From: Nansenia antarctica
Lineage: Eukaryota > Chordata > Actinopteri > Argentiniformes > Microstomatidae
DNA length: 64,000 nt
Assembly: GCA_963989245.1 (NCBI GenBank)
Contig: CAXDII010000548.1
Span: 62,001-126,000, forward strand
Direction: 5' to 3'
Part shown: positions 36,799 through 50,573 of the stretch, piece after piece
Layout of the letters: every line of letters starts with the position of its first letter
Numbering within the stretch: the stretch's first letter is position 1
Notes under the pieces: model-generated
Told to the model about the DNA's origin: nothing
What the model saw: the letters and a program-made list of their open reading frames with translations, nothing else
The model's database searches: none
Position numbers and translations under genes: made by a program

Positions 36799-39700
36799 CT
36801 GTTCTGAAAGTGTCCAAGCGGCCTGTTCTGAGAGTGGACTGTTTTTTGCATTCGTTCTCAAGTTATATCAAACTATCAAAGTGTTGTTTTCTGCCTTTCA
36901 CGAGCACATTTTGACTTGTTGTTGAATAATCCTATAATGTAACTCTAAATGACAATCAGAGCAACTTGAATTGCGTGTGTGCAGCCTTTTGCTCAAAAGT
37001 GATCAACGTTTCGTTTTCGGAGTCTCTTTTGACAATCTCTTCGAGAGCTGTTTTCAGTCATTAACAGAGCTGTTCTGAAAGTGTCCAAGCGGCCTGTTCT
37101 GAGAGTGGACTGTTTTTTGCATTCGTTCTCAAGTTATATCAAACTATCAAAGTGTTGTTTTCTGCCTTTCACGAGCACATTTTGACTTGTTGTTGAATAA
37201 TCCTATAATGTAACTCTAAATGACAATCAGAGCAACTTGAATTGCGTGTGTGCAGCCTTTTGCTCAAAAGTGATCAACGTTTCGTTTTCGGAGTCTCTTT
37301 TGACAATCTCTTCGAGAGCTGTTTTCAGTCATTAACAGAGCTGTTCTGAAAGTGTCCACGCGGCCTGTTCTGAGAGTGGACTGTTTTTTGCATTCGTTCT
37401 CAAGTTATATCAAACTATCAAAGTGTTGTTTTCTGCCTTTCACGAGCACATTTTGACTTGTTGTTGAATAATCCTATAATGTTACTCTAAATGACAATCA
37501 GAGCAACTTGAATTGCGTGTGTGCAGCCTTTTGCTCAAAAGTAATCAACGTTTCGTTTTCAGAGTCTCTTTTGACAATCTCTTCGAGAGCTGTTTTCAGT
37601 CATTAACAGAGCTGTTCTGAAAGTGTCCAAGCGGCCTGTTCTTAGAGTGGACTGTTTTTTGCATTCGTTCTCAAGTTATATCAAACTATCAAAGTGTTGT
37701 TTTCTGCCTTTCACGAGCACATTTTGACTTGTTGTTGAATAATCCTATAATGTAACTCTAAATGACAATCAGAACAACTTGAATTGCGTGTGTGCAGCCT
37801 TTTGCTCAAAAGTGATCAACGTTTCGTTTTCGGAGTCTCTTTTGACAATCTCTTCGAGAGCTGTTTTCAGTCATTAACAGAGCTGTTCTGAAAGTGTCCA
37901 CGCGGCCTGTTCTGAGAGTGGACTGTTTTTTGCATTCGTTCTCAAGTTATATCAAACTATCAAAGTGTTGTTTTCTGCCTTTCACGAGCACATTTTGACT
38001 TGTTGTTGAATAATCCTATAATGTAACTCTAAATGACAATCAGAGCAACTTGAATTGCGTGTGTGCAGCCTTTTGCTCAAAAGTGATCAACGTTTCGTTT
38101 TCGGAGTCTCTTTTGACAATCTCTTCGAGAGCTGTTTTCAGTCATTAACAGAGCTGTTCTGAAAGTGTCCAAGCGGCCTGTTCTGAGAGTGGACTGTTTT
38201 TTGCATTCGTTCTCAAGTTATATCAAACTATCAAAGTGTTGTTTTCTGCCTTTCACGAGCACATTTTGACTTGTTGTTGAATAATCCTATAATGTAACTC
38301 TAAATGACAATCAGAGCAACTTGAATTGCGTGTGTGCAGCCTTTTGCTCAAAAGTGATCAACGTTTCGTTTTCAGAGTCTCTTTTGACAATCTCTTCGAG
38401 AGCTGTTTTCAGTCATTAACAGAGCTGTTCTGAAAGTGTCCAAGCGGCCTGTTCTTAGAGTGGACTGTTTTTTGCATTCGTTCTCAAGTTATATCAAACT
38501 ATCAAAGTGTTGTTTTCTGCCTTTCACGAGCACATTTTGACTTGTTGTTGAATAATCCTATAATGTAACTCTAAATGACAATCAGAGCAACTTGAATTGC
38601 GTGTGTGCAGCCTTTTGCTCAAAAGTGATCAACGTTTCGTTTTCGGAGTCTCTTTTGACAATCTCTTCGAGAGCTGTTTTCAGTCATTAACAGAGCTGTT
38701 CTGAAAGTGTCCAAGCGGCCAGTTCTGAGAGTGGACTGTTTTTTGCATTCGTTCTCAAGTTATATCAAACTATCAAAGTGTTGTTTTCTGCCTTTCACGA
38801 GCACATTTTGACTTGTTGTTGAATAATCCTATAATGTAACTCTAAATGACAATCAGAGCAACTTGAATTGCGTGTGTGCAGCCTTTTGCTCAAAAGTGAT
38901 CAACGTTTCGTTTTCGGAGTCTCTTTTGACAATCTCTTCGAGAGCTGTTTTCAGTCATTAACAGAGCTGTTCTGAAAGTGTCCAAGCGGCCTGTTCTGAG
39001 AGTGGACTGTTTTTTGCATTCGTTCTCAAGTTATATCAAACTATCAAAGTGTTGTTTTCTGCCTTTCACGAGCACATTTTGACTTGTTGTTGAATAATCC
39101 TATAATGTAACTCTAAATGACAATCAGAGCAACTTGAATTGCGTGTGTGCAGCCTTTTGCTCAAAAGTGATCAACGTTTCGTTTTCAGAGTCTCTTTTGA
39201 CAATCTCTTCGAGAGCTGTTTTCAGTCATTAACAGAGCTGTTCTGAAAGTGTCCAAGCGGCCTGTTCTTAGAGTGGACTGTTTTTTGCATTCGTTCTCAA
39301 GTTATAGCAAACTATCAAAGTGTTGTTTTCTGCCTTTCACGAGCACATTTTGACTTGTTGTTGAATAATCCTATAATGTAACTCTAAATGACAATCAGAG
39401 CAACTTGAATTGCGTGTGTGCAGCCTTTTGCTCAAAAGTGATCAACGTTTCGTTTTCGGAGTCTCTTTTGACAATCTCTTCGAGAGCTGTTTTCAGTCAT
39501 TAACAGAGCTGTTCTGAAAGTGTCCAAGCGGCCTGTTCTGAGAGTGGACTGTTTTTTGCATTCGTTCTCAAGTTATATCAAACTATCAAAGTGTTGTTTT
39601 CTGCCTTTCACGAGCACATTTTGACTTGTTGTTGAATAATCCTATAATGTAACTCTAAATGACAATCAGAGCAACTTGAATTGCGTGTGTGCAGCCTTTT

Positions 39701-41676
39701 GCTCAAAAGTGATCAACGTTTCGTTTTCGGAGTCTCTTTTGACAATCTCTTCGAGAGCTGTTTTCAGTCATTAACAGAGCTGTTCTGAAAGTGTCCACGC
39801 GGCCTGTTCTGAGAGTGGACTGTTTTTTGCATTCGTTCTCAAGTTATATCAAACTATCAAAGTGTTGTTTTCTGCCTTTCACGAGCACATTTTGACTTGT
39901 TGTTGAATAATCCTATAATGTTACTCTAAATGACAATCAGAGCAACTTGAATTGCGTGTGTGCAGCCTTTTGCTCAAAAGTAATCAACGTTTCGTTTTCA
40001 GAGTCTCTTTTGACAATCTCTTCGAGAGCTGTTTTCAGTCATTAACAGAGCTGTTCTGAAAGTGTCCAAGCGGCCTGTTCTTAGAGTGGACTGTTTTTTG
40101 CATTCGTTCTCAAGTTATATCAAACTATCAAAGTGTTGTTTTCTGCCTTTCACGAGCACATTTTGACTTGTTGTTGAATAATCCTATAATGTAACTCTAA
40201 ATGACAATCAGAACAACTTGAATTGCGTGTGTGCAGCCTTTTGCTCAAAAGTGATCAACGTTTCGTTTTCGGAGTCTCTTTTGACAATCTCTTCGAGAGC
40301 TGTTTTCAGTCATTAACAGAGCTGTTCTGAAAGTGTCCACGCGGCCTGTTCTGAGAGTGGACTGTTTTTTGCATTCGTTCTCAAGTTATATCAAACTATC
40401 AAAGTGTTGTTTTCTGCCTTTCACGAGCACATTCTGACTTGTTGTTGAATAATCCTATAATGTTACTCTAAATGACAATCAGAGCAACTTGAATTGCGTG
40501 TGTGCAGCCTTTTGCTCAAAAGTAATCAACGTTTCGTTTTCAGAGTCTCTTTTGACAATCTCTTCGAGAGCTGTTTTCAGTCATTAACAGAGCTGTTCTG
40601 AAAGTGTCCAAGCGGCCTGTTCTTAGAGTGGACTGTTTTTTGCATTCGTTCTCAAGTTATATCAAACTATCAAAGTGTTGTTTTCTGCCTTTCACGAGCA
40701 CATTTTGACTTGTTGTTGAATAATCCTATAATGTAACTCTAAATGACAATCAGAGCAACTTGAATTGCGTGTGTGCAGCCTTTTGCTCAAAAGTGATCAA
40801 CGTTTCGTTTTCGGAGTCTCTTTTGACAATCTCTTCGAGAGCTGTTTTCAGTCATTAACAGAGCTGTTCTGAAAGTGTCCAAGCGGCCTGTTCTGAGAGT
40901 GGACTGTTTTTTGCATTCGTTCTCAAGTTATATCAAACTATCAAAGTGTTGTTTTCTGCCTTTCACGAGCACATTTTGACTTGTTGTTGAATAATCCTAT
41001 AATGTAACTCTAAATGACAATCAGAGCAACTTGAATTGCGTGTGTGCAGCCTTTTGCTCAAAAGTGATCAACGTTTCGTTTTCAGAGTCTCTTTTGACAA
41101 TCTCTTCGAGAGCTGTTTTCAGTCATTAACAGAGCTGTTCTGAAAGTGTCCAAGCGGCCTGTTCTTAGAGTGGACTGTTTTTTGCATTCGTTCTCAAGTT
41201 ATAGCAAACTATCAAAGTGTTGTTTTCTGCCTTTCACGAGCACATTTTGACTTGTTGTTGAATAATCCTATAATGTAACTCTAAATGACAATCAGAGCAA
41301 CTTGAATTGCGTGTGTGCAGCCTTTTGCTCAAAAGTGATCAACGTTTCGTTTTCGGAGTCTCTTTTGACAATCTCTTCGAGAGCTGTTTTCAGTCATTAA
41401 CAGAGCTGTTCTGAAAGTGTCCAAGCGGCCTGTTCTGAGAGTGGACTGTTTTTTGCATTCGTTCTCAAGTTATATCAAACTATCAAAGTGTTGTTTTCTG
41501 CCTTTCACGAGCACATTTTGACTTGTTGTTGAATAATCCTATAATGTAACTCTAAATGACAATCAGAGCAACTTGAATTGCGTGTGTGCAGCCTTTTGCT
41601 CAAAAGTGATCAACGTTTCGTTTTCGGAGTCTCTTTTGACAATCTCTTCGAGAGCTGTTTTCAGTCATTAACAGAG
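36799..41676 (+). repeat. Satellite sub-block: 18 mixed monomers
   Basis: G, G, acg(tgttac), T(cagaac), acg, G, T, A, G, T(ttatagc), G, acg(tgttac), T(cagaac), acg(attctgac), T, G, T(ttatagc), G. Much of this order resembles units in 2983-18971, so it looks like a rearranged relative of the 17-mer region. No gene is seen. Confidence 0.8.
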
Positions 41677-44657
41677 CTGTTCTGAAAGTGTCCACGCGGC
41701 CTGTTCTGAGAGTGGACTGTTTTTTGCATTCGTTCTCAAGTTATATCAAACTATCAAAGTGTTGTTTTCTGCCTTTCACGAGCACATTTTGACTTGTTGT
41801 TGAATAATCCTATAATGTTACTCTAAATGACAATCAGAGCAACTTGAATTGCGTGTGTGCAGCCTTTTGCTCAAAAGTAATCAACGTTTCGTTTTCAGAG
41901 TCTCTTTTGACAATCTCTTCGAGAGCTGTTTTCAGTCATTAACAGAGCTGTTCTGAAAGTGTCCAAGCGGCCTGTTCTTAGAGTGGACTGTTTTTTGCAT
42001 TCGTTCTCAAGTTATATCAAACTATCAAAGTGTTGTTTTCTGCCTTTCACGAGCACATTTTGACTTGTTGTTGAATAATCCTATAATGTAACTCTAAATG
42101 ACAATCAGAACAACTTGAATTGCGTGTGTGCAGCCTTTTGCTCAAAAGTGATCAACGTTTCGTTTTCGGAGTCTCTTTTGACAATCTCTTCGAGAGCTGT
42201 TTTCAGTCATTAACAGAGCTGTTCTGAAAGTGTCCACGCGGCCTGTTCTGAGAGTGGACTGTTTTTTGCATTCGTTCTCAAGTTATATCAAACTATCAAA
42301 GTGTTGTTTTCTGCCTTTCACGAGCACATTCTGACTTGTTGTTGAATAATCCTATAATGTTACTCTAAATGACAATCAGAGCAACTTGAATTGCGTGTGT
42401 GCAGCCTTTTGCTCAAAAGTAATCAACGTTTCGTTTTCAGAGTCTCTTTTGACAATCTCTTCGAGAGCTGTTTTCAGTCATTAACAGAGCTGTTCTGAAA
42501 GTGTCCAAGCGGCCTGTTCTTAGAGTGGACTGTTTTTTGCATTCGTTCTCAAGTTATATCAAACTATCAAAGTGTTGTTTTCTGCCTTTCACGAGCACAT
42601 TTTGACTTGTTGTTGAATAATCCTATAATGTAACTCTAAATGACAATCAGAACAACTTGAATTGCGTGTGTGCAGCCTTTTGCTCAAAAGTGATCAACGT
42701 TTCGTTTTCGGAGTCTCTTTTGACAATCTCTTCGAGAGCTGTTTTCAGTCATTAACAGAGCTGTTCTGAAAGTGTCCACGCGGCCTGTTCTGAGAGTGGA
42801 CTGTTTTTTGCATTCGTTCTCAAGTTATATCAAACTATCAAAGTGTTGTTTTCTGCCTTTCACGAGCACATTCTGACTTGTTGTTGAATAATCCTATAAT
42901 GTTACTCTAAATGACAATCAGAGCAACTTGAATTGCGTGTGTGCAGCCTTTTGCTCAAAAGTAATCAACGTTTCGTTTTCAGAGTCTCTTTTGACAATCT
43001 CTTCGAGAGCTGTTTTCAGTCATTAACAGAGCTGTTCTGAAAGTGTCCAAGCGGCCTGTTCTTAGAGTGGACTGTTTTTTGCATTCGTTCTCAAGTTATA
43101 TCAAACTATCAAAGTGTTGTTTTCTGCCTTTCACGAGCACATTTTGACTTGTTGTTGAATAATCCTATAATGTAACTCTAAATGACAATCAGAACAACTT
43201 GAATTGCGTGTGTGCAGCCTTTTGCTCAAAAGTGATCAACGTTTCGTTTTCGGAGTCTCTTTTGACAATCTCTTCGAGAGCTGTTTTCAGTCATTAACAG
43301 AGCTGTTCTGAAAGTGTCCACGCGGCCTGTTCTGAGAGTGGACTGTTTTTTGCATTCGTTCTCAAGTTATATCAAACTATCAAAGTGTTGTTTTCTGCCT
43401 TTCACGAGCACATTCTGACTTGTTGTTGAATAATCCTATAATGTTACTCTAAATGACAATCAGAGCAACTTGAATTGCGTGTGTGCAGCCTTTTGCTCAA
43501 AAGTAATCAACGTTTCGTTTTCAGAGTCTCTTTTGACAATCTCTTCGAGAGCTGTTTTCAGTCATTAACAGAGCTGTTCTGAAAGTGTCCAAGCGGCCTG
43601 TTCTTAGAGTGGACTGTTTTTTGCATTCGTTCTCAAGTTATATCAAACTATCAAAGTGTTGTTTTCTGCCTTTCACGAGCACATTTTGAATTGTTGTTGA
43701 ATAATCCTATAATGTAACTCTAAATGACAATCAGAGCAACTTGAATTGCGTGTGTGCAGCCTTTTGCTCAAAAGTGATCAACGTTTCGTTTTCGGAGTCT
43801 CTTTTGACAATCTCTTCGAGAGCTGTTTTCAGTCATTAACAGAGCTGTTCTGAAAGTGTCCAAGCGGCCTGTTCTGAGAGTGGACTGTTTTTTGCATTCG
43901 TTCTCAAGTTATATCAAACTATCAAAGTGTTGTTTTCTGCCTTTCACGAGCACATTCTGACTTGTTGTTGAATAATCCTATAATGTTACTCTAAATGACA
44001 ATCAGAGCAACTTGAATTGCGTGTGTGCAGCCTTTTGCTCAAAAGTAATCAACGTTTCGTTTTCAGAGTCTCTTTTGACAATCTCTTCGAGAGCTGTTTT
44101 CAGTCATTAACAGAGCTGTTCTGAAAGTGTCCAAGCGGCCTGTTCTTAGAGTGGACTGTTTTTTGCATTCGTTCTCAAGTTATATCAAACTATCAAAGTG
44201 TTGTTTTCTGCCTTTCACGAGCACATTTTGACTTGTTGTTGAATAATCCTATAATGTAACTCTAAATGACAATCAGAACAACTTGAATTGCGTGTGTGCA
44301 GCCTTTTGCTCAAAAGTGATCAACGTTTCGTTTTCGGAGTCTCTTTTGACAATCTCTTCGAGAGCTGTTTTCAGTCATTAACAGAGCTGTTCTGAAAGTG
44401 TCCACGCGGCCTGTTCTGAGAGTGGACTGTTTTTTGCATTCGTTCTCAAGTTATATCAAACTATCAAAGTGTTGTTTTCTGCCTTTCACGAGCACATTCT
44501 GACTTGTTGTTGAATAATCCTATAATGTTACTCTAAATGACAATCAGAGCAACTTGAATTGCGTGTGTGCAGCCTTTTGCTCAAAAGTAATCAACGTTTC
44601 GTTTTCAGAGTCTCTTTTGACAATCTCTTCGAGAGCTGTTTTCAGTCATTAACAGAG
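41677..44657 (+). repeat. Dimeric higher-order repeat, 542 bp
   Basis: Alternating acg unit (tgttac, gtaatc, cagag) and T unit (mostly cagaac). The rare marker attctgac occurs at 42328, 42870, 43412, 43954 and 44496, each exactly 542 bp from the last. One earlier copy is at 40431, 1897 bp (seven monomers) upstream. One G unit replaces an acg unit at 43845 yet keeps attctgac and tgttac. Confidence 0.92.
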
Positions 44658-45741
44658 CTGTTCTGAAAGTGTCCAAGCGGCCTGTTCTTAGAGTGGACTG
44701 TTTTTTGCATTCGTTCTCAAGTTATATCAAACTATCAAAGTGTTGTTTTCTGCCTTTCACGAGCACATTTTGAATTGTTGTTGAATAATCCTATAATGTA
44801 ACTCTAAATGACAATCAGAGCAACTTGAATTGCGTGTGTGCAGCCTTTTGCTCAAAAGTGATCAACGTTTCGTTTTCGGAGTCTCTTTTGACAATCTCTT
44901 CGAGAGCTGTTTTCAGTCATTAACAGAGCTGTTCTGAAAGTGTCCAAGCGGCCTGTTCTGAGAGTGGACTGTTTTTTGCATTCGTTCTCAAGTTATATCA
45001 AACTATCAAAGTGTTGTTTTCTGCCTTTCACGAGCACATTTTGACTTGTTGTTGAATAATCCTATAATGTAACTCTGAATGACAATCAGAGCAACTTGAA
45101 TTGCGTGTGTGCAGCCTTTTGCTCAAAAGTGATCAACGTTTCGTTTTCGGAGTCTCTTTTGACAATCTCTTCGAGAGCTGTTTTCAGTCATTAACAGAGC
45201 TGTTCTGAAAGTGTCCAAGCGGCCTGTTCTTAGAGTGGACTGTTTTTTGCATTCGTTCTCAAGTTATATCAAACTATCAAAGTGTTGTTTTCTGCCTTTC
45301 ACGAGCACATTTTGACTTGTTGTTGAATAATCCTATAATGTAACTCTAAATGACAATCAGAGCAACTTGAATTGCGTGTGTGCAGCCTTTTGCTCAAAAG
45401 TGATCAACGTTTCGTTTTCAGAGTCTCTTTTGACAATCTCTTCGAGAGCTGTTTTCAGTCATTAACAGAGCTGTTCTGAAAGTGTCCAAGCGGCCTGTTC
45501 TTAGAGTGGACTGTTTTTTGCATTCGTTCTCAAGTTATATCAAACTATCAAAGTGTTGTTTTCTGCCTTTCACGAGCACATTTTGACTTGTTGTTGAATA
45601 ATCCTATAATGTAACTCTAAATGACAATCAGAGCAACTTGAATTGCGTGTGTGCAGCCTTTTGCTCAAAAGTAATCAACGTTTCGTTTTCAGAGTCTCTT
45701 TTGACAATCTCTTCGAGAGCTGTTTTCAGTCATTAACAGAG
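44658..45741 (+). repeat. Four-unit block resembling 18701-19510 and 59134-59946
   Basis: Units T(ttttgaattg), G(actctgaatg), T(cagag), T(gtaatc, cagag), then a short unit follows. The marker actctgaatg precedes a short unit by a few units here, at 18972 and at 59134, showing the three places share an origin. Confidence 0.82.
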
Positions 45742-47334
45742 CTGTTCTGAAAGTGTCCAAGCGGCCTGTTCTGAGAGTGGACTGTTTTTGCATTCGTTCT
45801 CAAGTTCTATCAGTGTTGTTTTCTGCTTTTCTGGAGCACATTTTGACTTGTTGCTGAATGCTCCTATAATGTAACTCTAAATGACAATCAGAGCAACTTG
45901 AATTGCGTGTGTGCAGCCTTTTGCTCAAAAGTGATCAACGTTTCGTTTTCGGAGTCTCTTTTGACAATCTCTTCGAGAGCTGTTTTCAGTCATTAACAGA
46001 GCTGTTCTGAAAGTGTCCAAGCGGCCTGTTCTTAGAGTGGACTGTTTTTTGCATTCGTTCTCAAGTTATATCAAACTATCAAAGTGTTGTTTTCTGCCTT
46101 TCACGAGCACATTTTGACTTGTTGTTGAATAATCCTATAATGTAACTCTAAATGACAATCAGAGCAACTTGAATTGCGTGTGTGCAGCCTTTTGCTCAAA
46201 AGTGATCAACGTTTCGTTTTCGGAGTCTCTTTTGACAATCTCTTCGAGAGCTGTTTTCAGTCATTAACAGAGCTGTTCTGAAAGTGTCCAAGCGGCCTGT
46301 TCTGAGAGTGGACTGTTTTTGCATTCGTTCTCAAGTTCTATCAGTGTTGTTTTCTGCTTTTCTGGAGCACATTTTGACTTGTTGCTGAATGCTCCTATAA
46401 TGTAACTCTAAATGACAATCAGAGCAACTTGAATTGCGTGTGTGCAGCCTTTTGCTCAAAAGTGATCAACGTTTCGTTTTCGGAGTCTCTTTTGACAATC
46501 TCTTCGAGAGCTGTTTTCAGTCATTAACAGAGCTGTTCTGAAAGTGTCCAAGCGGCCTGTTCTTAGAGTGGACTGTTTTTTGCATTCGTTCTCAAGTTAT
46601 ATCAAACTATCAAAGTGTTGTTTTCTGCCTTTCACGAGCACATTTTGACTTGTTGTTGAATAATCCTATAATGTAACTCTAAATGACAATCAGAGCAACT
46701 TGAATTGCGTGTGTGCAGCCTTTTGCTCAAAAGTGATCAACGTTTCGTTTTCGGAGTCTCTTTTGACAATCTCTTCGAGAGCTGTTTTCAGTCATTAACA
46801 GAGCTGTTCTGAAAGTGTCCAAGCGGCCTGTTCTGAGAGTGGACTGTTTTTGCATTCGTTCTCAAGTTCTATCAGTGTTGTTTTCTGCTTTTCTGGAGCA
46901 CATTTTGACTTGTTGCTGAATGCTCCTATAATGTAACTCTAAATGACAATCAGAGCAACTTGAATTGCGTGTGTGCAGCCTTTTGCTCAAAAGTGATCAA
47001 CGTTTCGTTTTCGGAGTCTCTTTTGACAATCTCTTCGAGAGCTGTTTTCAGTCATTAACAGAGCTGTTCTGAAAGTGTCCAAGCGGCCTGTTCTTAGAGT
47101 GGACTGTTTTTTGCATTCGTTCTCAAGTTATATCAAACTATCAAAGTGTTGTTTTCTGCCTTTCACGAGCACAGTTTGACTTGTTGTTGAATAATCCTAT
47201 AATGTAACTCTAAATGACAATCAGAGCAACTTGAATTGCGTGTGTGCAGCCTTTTGCTCAAAAGTGATCAACGTTTCGTTTTCGGAGTCTCTTTTGACAA
47301 TCTCTTCGAGAGCTGTTTTCAGTCATTAACAGAG
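45742..47334 (+). repeat. Dimeric repeat of short plus standard monomer, 531 bp x 3
   Basis: Short units at 45742-46001, 46273-46532 and 46804-47063 each pair with a 271-bp T unit, giving three tandem 531-bp dimers. All short units here have gtgatc and cggag in the downstream half except that the first follows a gtaatc/cagag unit. The third standard unit carries gcacagtttg. Confidence 0.92.
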
Positions 47335-50313
47335 CTGTTCTGAAAGTGTCCAAGCGGCCTGTGCTGAGAGTGGACTGTTTTTTGCATTCGTTCTCAAGTT
47401 ATATCAAACTATCAAAGTGTTGTTTTCTGCCTTTCACGAGCACAGTTTGACTTGTTGTTGAATAATCCTATAATGTAACTCTAAATGACAATCAGAGCAA
47501 CTTGAATTGCGTGTGTGCAGCCTTTTGCTCAAAAGTGATCAACGTTTCGTTTTCGGAGTCTCTTTTGACAATCTCTTCGAGAGCTGTTTTCAGTCATTAA
47601 CAGAGCTGTTCTGAAAGTGTCCAAGCGGCCTGTTCTTAGAGTGGACTGTTTTTTGCATTCGTTCTCAAGTTATATCAAACTATCAAAGTGTTGTTTTCTG
47701 CCTTTCACGAGCACATTTTGACTTGTTGTTGAATAATCCTATAATGTAACTCTAAATGACAATCAGAGCAACTTGAATTGCGTGTGTGCAGCCTTTTGCT
47801 CAAAAGTGATCAACGTTTCGTTTTCGGAGTCTCTTTTGACAATCTCTTCGAGAGCTGTTTTCAGTCATTAACAGAGCTGTTCTGAAAGTGTCCAAGCGGC
47901 CTGTTCTTAGAGTGGACTGTTTTTTGCATTCGTTCTCAAGTTATATCAAACTCTCAAAGTGTTGTTTTCTGCCTTTCACGAGCACATTTTGACTTGTTGT
48001 TGAATAATCCTATAATGTAACTCTAAATGACAATCAGAGCAACTTGAATTGCGTGTGTGCAGCCTTTTGCTCAAAAGTGATCAACGTTTCGTTTTCGGAG
48101 TCTCTTTTGACAATCTCTTCGAGAGCTGTTTTCAGTCATTAACAGAGCTGTTCTGAAAGTGTCCAAGCGGCCTGTGCTGAGAGTGGACTGTTTTTTGCAT
48201 TCGTTCTCAAGTTATATCAAACTATCAAAGTGTTGTTTTCTGCCTTTCACGAGCACATTTTGACTTGTTGTTGAATAATCCTATAATGTAACTCTAAATG
48301 ACAATCAGAGCAACTTGAATTGCGTGTGTGCAGCCTTTTGCTCAAAAGTGATCAACGTTTCGTTTTCGGAGTCTCTTTTGACAATCTCTTCGAGAGCTGT
48401 TTTCAGTCATTAACAGAGCTGTTCTGAAAGTGTCCACGCGGCCTGTTCTGAGAGTGGACTGTTTTTTGCATTCGTTCTCAAGTTATATCAAACTATCAAA
48501 GTGTTGTTTTCTGCCTTTCACGAGCACATTTTGACTTGTTGTTGAATAATCCTATAATGTTACTCTAAATGACAATCAGAGCAACTTGAATTGCGTGTGT
48601 GCAGCCTTTTGCTCAAAAGTAATCAACGTTTCGTTTTCAGAGTCTCTTTTGACAATCTCTTCGAGAGCTGTTTTCAGTCATTAACAGAGCTGTTCTGAAA
48701 GTGTCCAAGCGGCCTGTTCTTAGAGTGGACTGTTTTTTGCATTCGTTCTCAAGTTATATCAAACTATCAAAGTGTTGTTTTCTGCCTTTCACGAGCACAT
48801 TTTGACTTGTTGTTGAATAATCCTATAATGTAACTCTAAATGACAATCAGAGCAACTTGAATTGCGTGTGTGCAGCCTTTTGCTCAAAAGTGATCAACGT
48901 TTCGTTTTCGGAGTCTCTTTTGACAATCTCTTCGAGAGCTGTTTTCAGTCATTAACAGAGCTGTTCTGAAAGTGTCCAAGCGGCCTGTTCTGAGAGTGGA
49001 CTGTTTTTGCATTCGTTCTCAAGTTATATCAAACTATCAAAGTGTTGTTTTCTGCCTTTCACGAGCACATTTTGACTTGTTGTTGAATAATCCTATAATG
49101 TAACTCTAAATGACAATCAGAGCAACTTGAATTGCGTGTGTGCAGCCTTTTGCTCAAAAGTGATCAACGTTTCGTTTTCAGAGTCTCTTTTGACAATCTC
49201 TTCGAGAGCTGTTTTCAGTCATTAACAGAGCTGTTCTGAAAGTGTCCAAGCGGCCTGTTCTTAGAGTGGACTGTTTTTTGCATTCGTTCTCAAGTTATAT
49301 CAAACTATCAAAGTGTTGTTTTCTGCCTTTCACGAGCACATTTTGACTTGTTGTTGAATAATCCTATAATGTAACTCTAAATGACAATCAGAGCAACTTG
49401 AATTGCGTGTGTGCAGCCTTTTGCTCAAAAGTGATCAACGTTTCGTTTTCGGAGTCTCTTTTGACAATCTCTTCGAGAGCTGTTTTCACTCATTAACAGA
49501 GCTGTTCTGAAAGTGTCCAAGCGGCCAGTTCTGAGAGTGGACTGTTTTTGCATTCGTTCTCAAGTTATATCAAACTATCAAAGTGTTGTTTTCTGCCTTT
49601 CACGAGCACATTTTGACTTGTTGTTGAATAATCCTATAATGTAACTCTAAATGACAATCAGAGCAACTTGAATTGCGTGTGTGCAGCCTTTTGCTCAAAA
49701 GTGATCAACGTTTCGTTTTCGGAGTCTCTTTTGACAATCTCTTCGAGAGCTGTTTTCAGTCATTAACAGAGCTGTTCTGAAAGTGTCCAAGCGGCCTGTT
49801 CTGAGAGTGGACTGTTTTTTGCATTCGTTCTCAAGTTATATCAAACTATCAAAGTGTTGTTTTCTGCCTTTCACGAGCACATTTTGACTTGTTGTTGAAT
49901 AATCCTATAATGTAACTCTAAATGACAATCAGAGCAACTTGAATTGCGTGTGTGCAGCCTTTTGCTCAAAAGTGATCAACGTTTCGTTTTCGGAGTCTCT
50001 TTTGACAATCTCTTCGAGAGCTGTTTTCAGTCATTAACAGAGCTGTTCTGAAAGTGTCCAAGCGGCCTGTTCTGAGAGTGGACTGTTTTTTGCATTCGTT
50101 CTCAAGTTATATCAAACTATCAAAGTGTTGTTTTCTGCCTTTCACCAGCACATTTTGACTTGTTGTTGAATAATCCTATAATGTAACTCTAAATGACAAT
50201 CAGAGCAACTTGAATTGCGTGTGTGCAGCCTTTTGCTCAAAAGTAATCAACGTTTCGTTTTCAGAGTCTCTTTTGACAATCTCTTCGAGAGCTGTTTTCA
50301 GTCATTAACAGAG

Positions 50314-50573
50314 CTGTTCTGAAAGTGTCCAAGCGGCCTGTTCTGAGAGTGGACTGTTTTTGTATTCGTTCTCAAGTTCTATCAGTGTTGTTTTCTGCTT
50401 TTCTGGAGCACATTTTGACTTGTTGCTGAATGCTCCTATAATGTAACTCTAAATGACAATCAGAGCAACTTGAATTGCGTGTGTGCAGCCTTTTGCTCAA
50501 AAGTGATCAACGTTTCGTTTTCGGAGTCTCTTTTGACAATCTCTTCGAGAGCTGTTTTCAGTCATTAACAGAG
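50314..50573 (+). repeat. Short variant monomer with tgtattcg, 260 bp
   Basis: Short type with an extra difference, tttttgtattcg instead of tttttgcattcg. The same subvariant recurs at 58331 and 60207, so these three form a sub-lineage. It follows a gtaatc/cagag unit. Confidence 0.93.
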
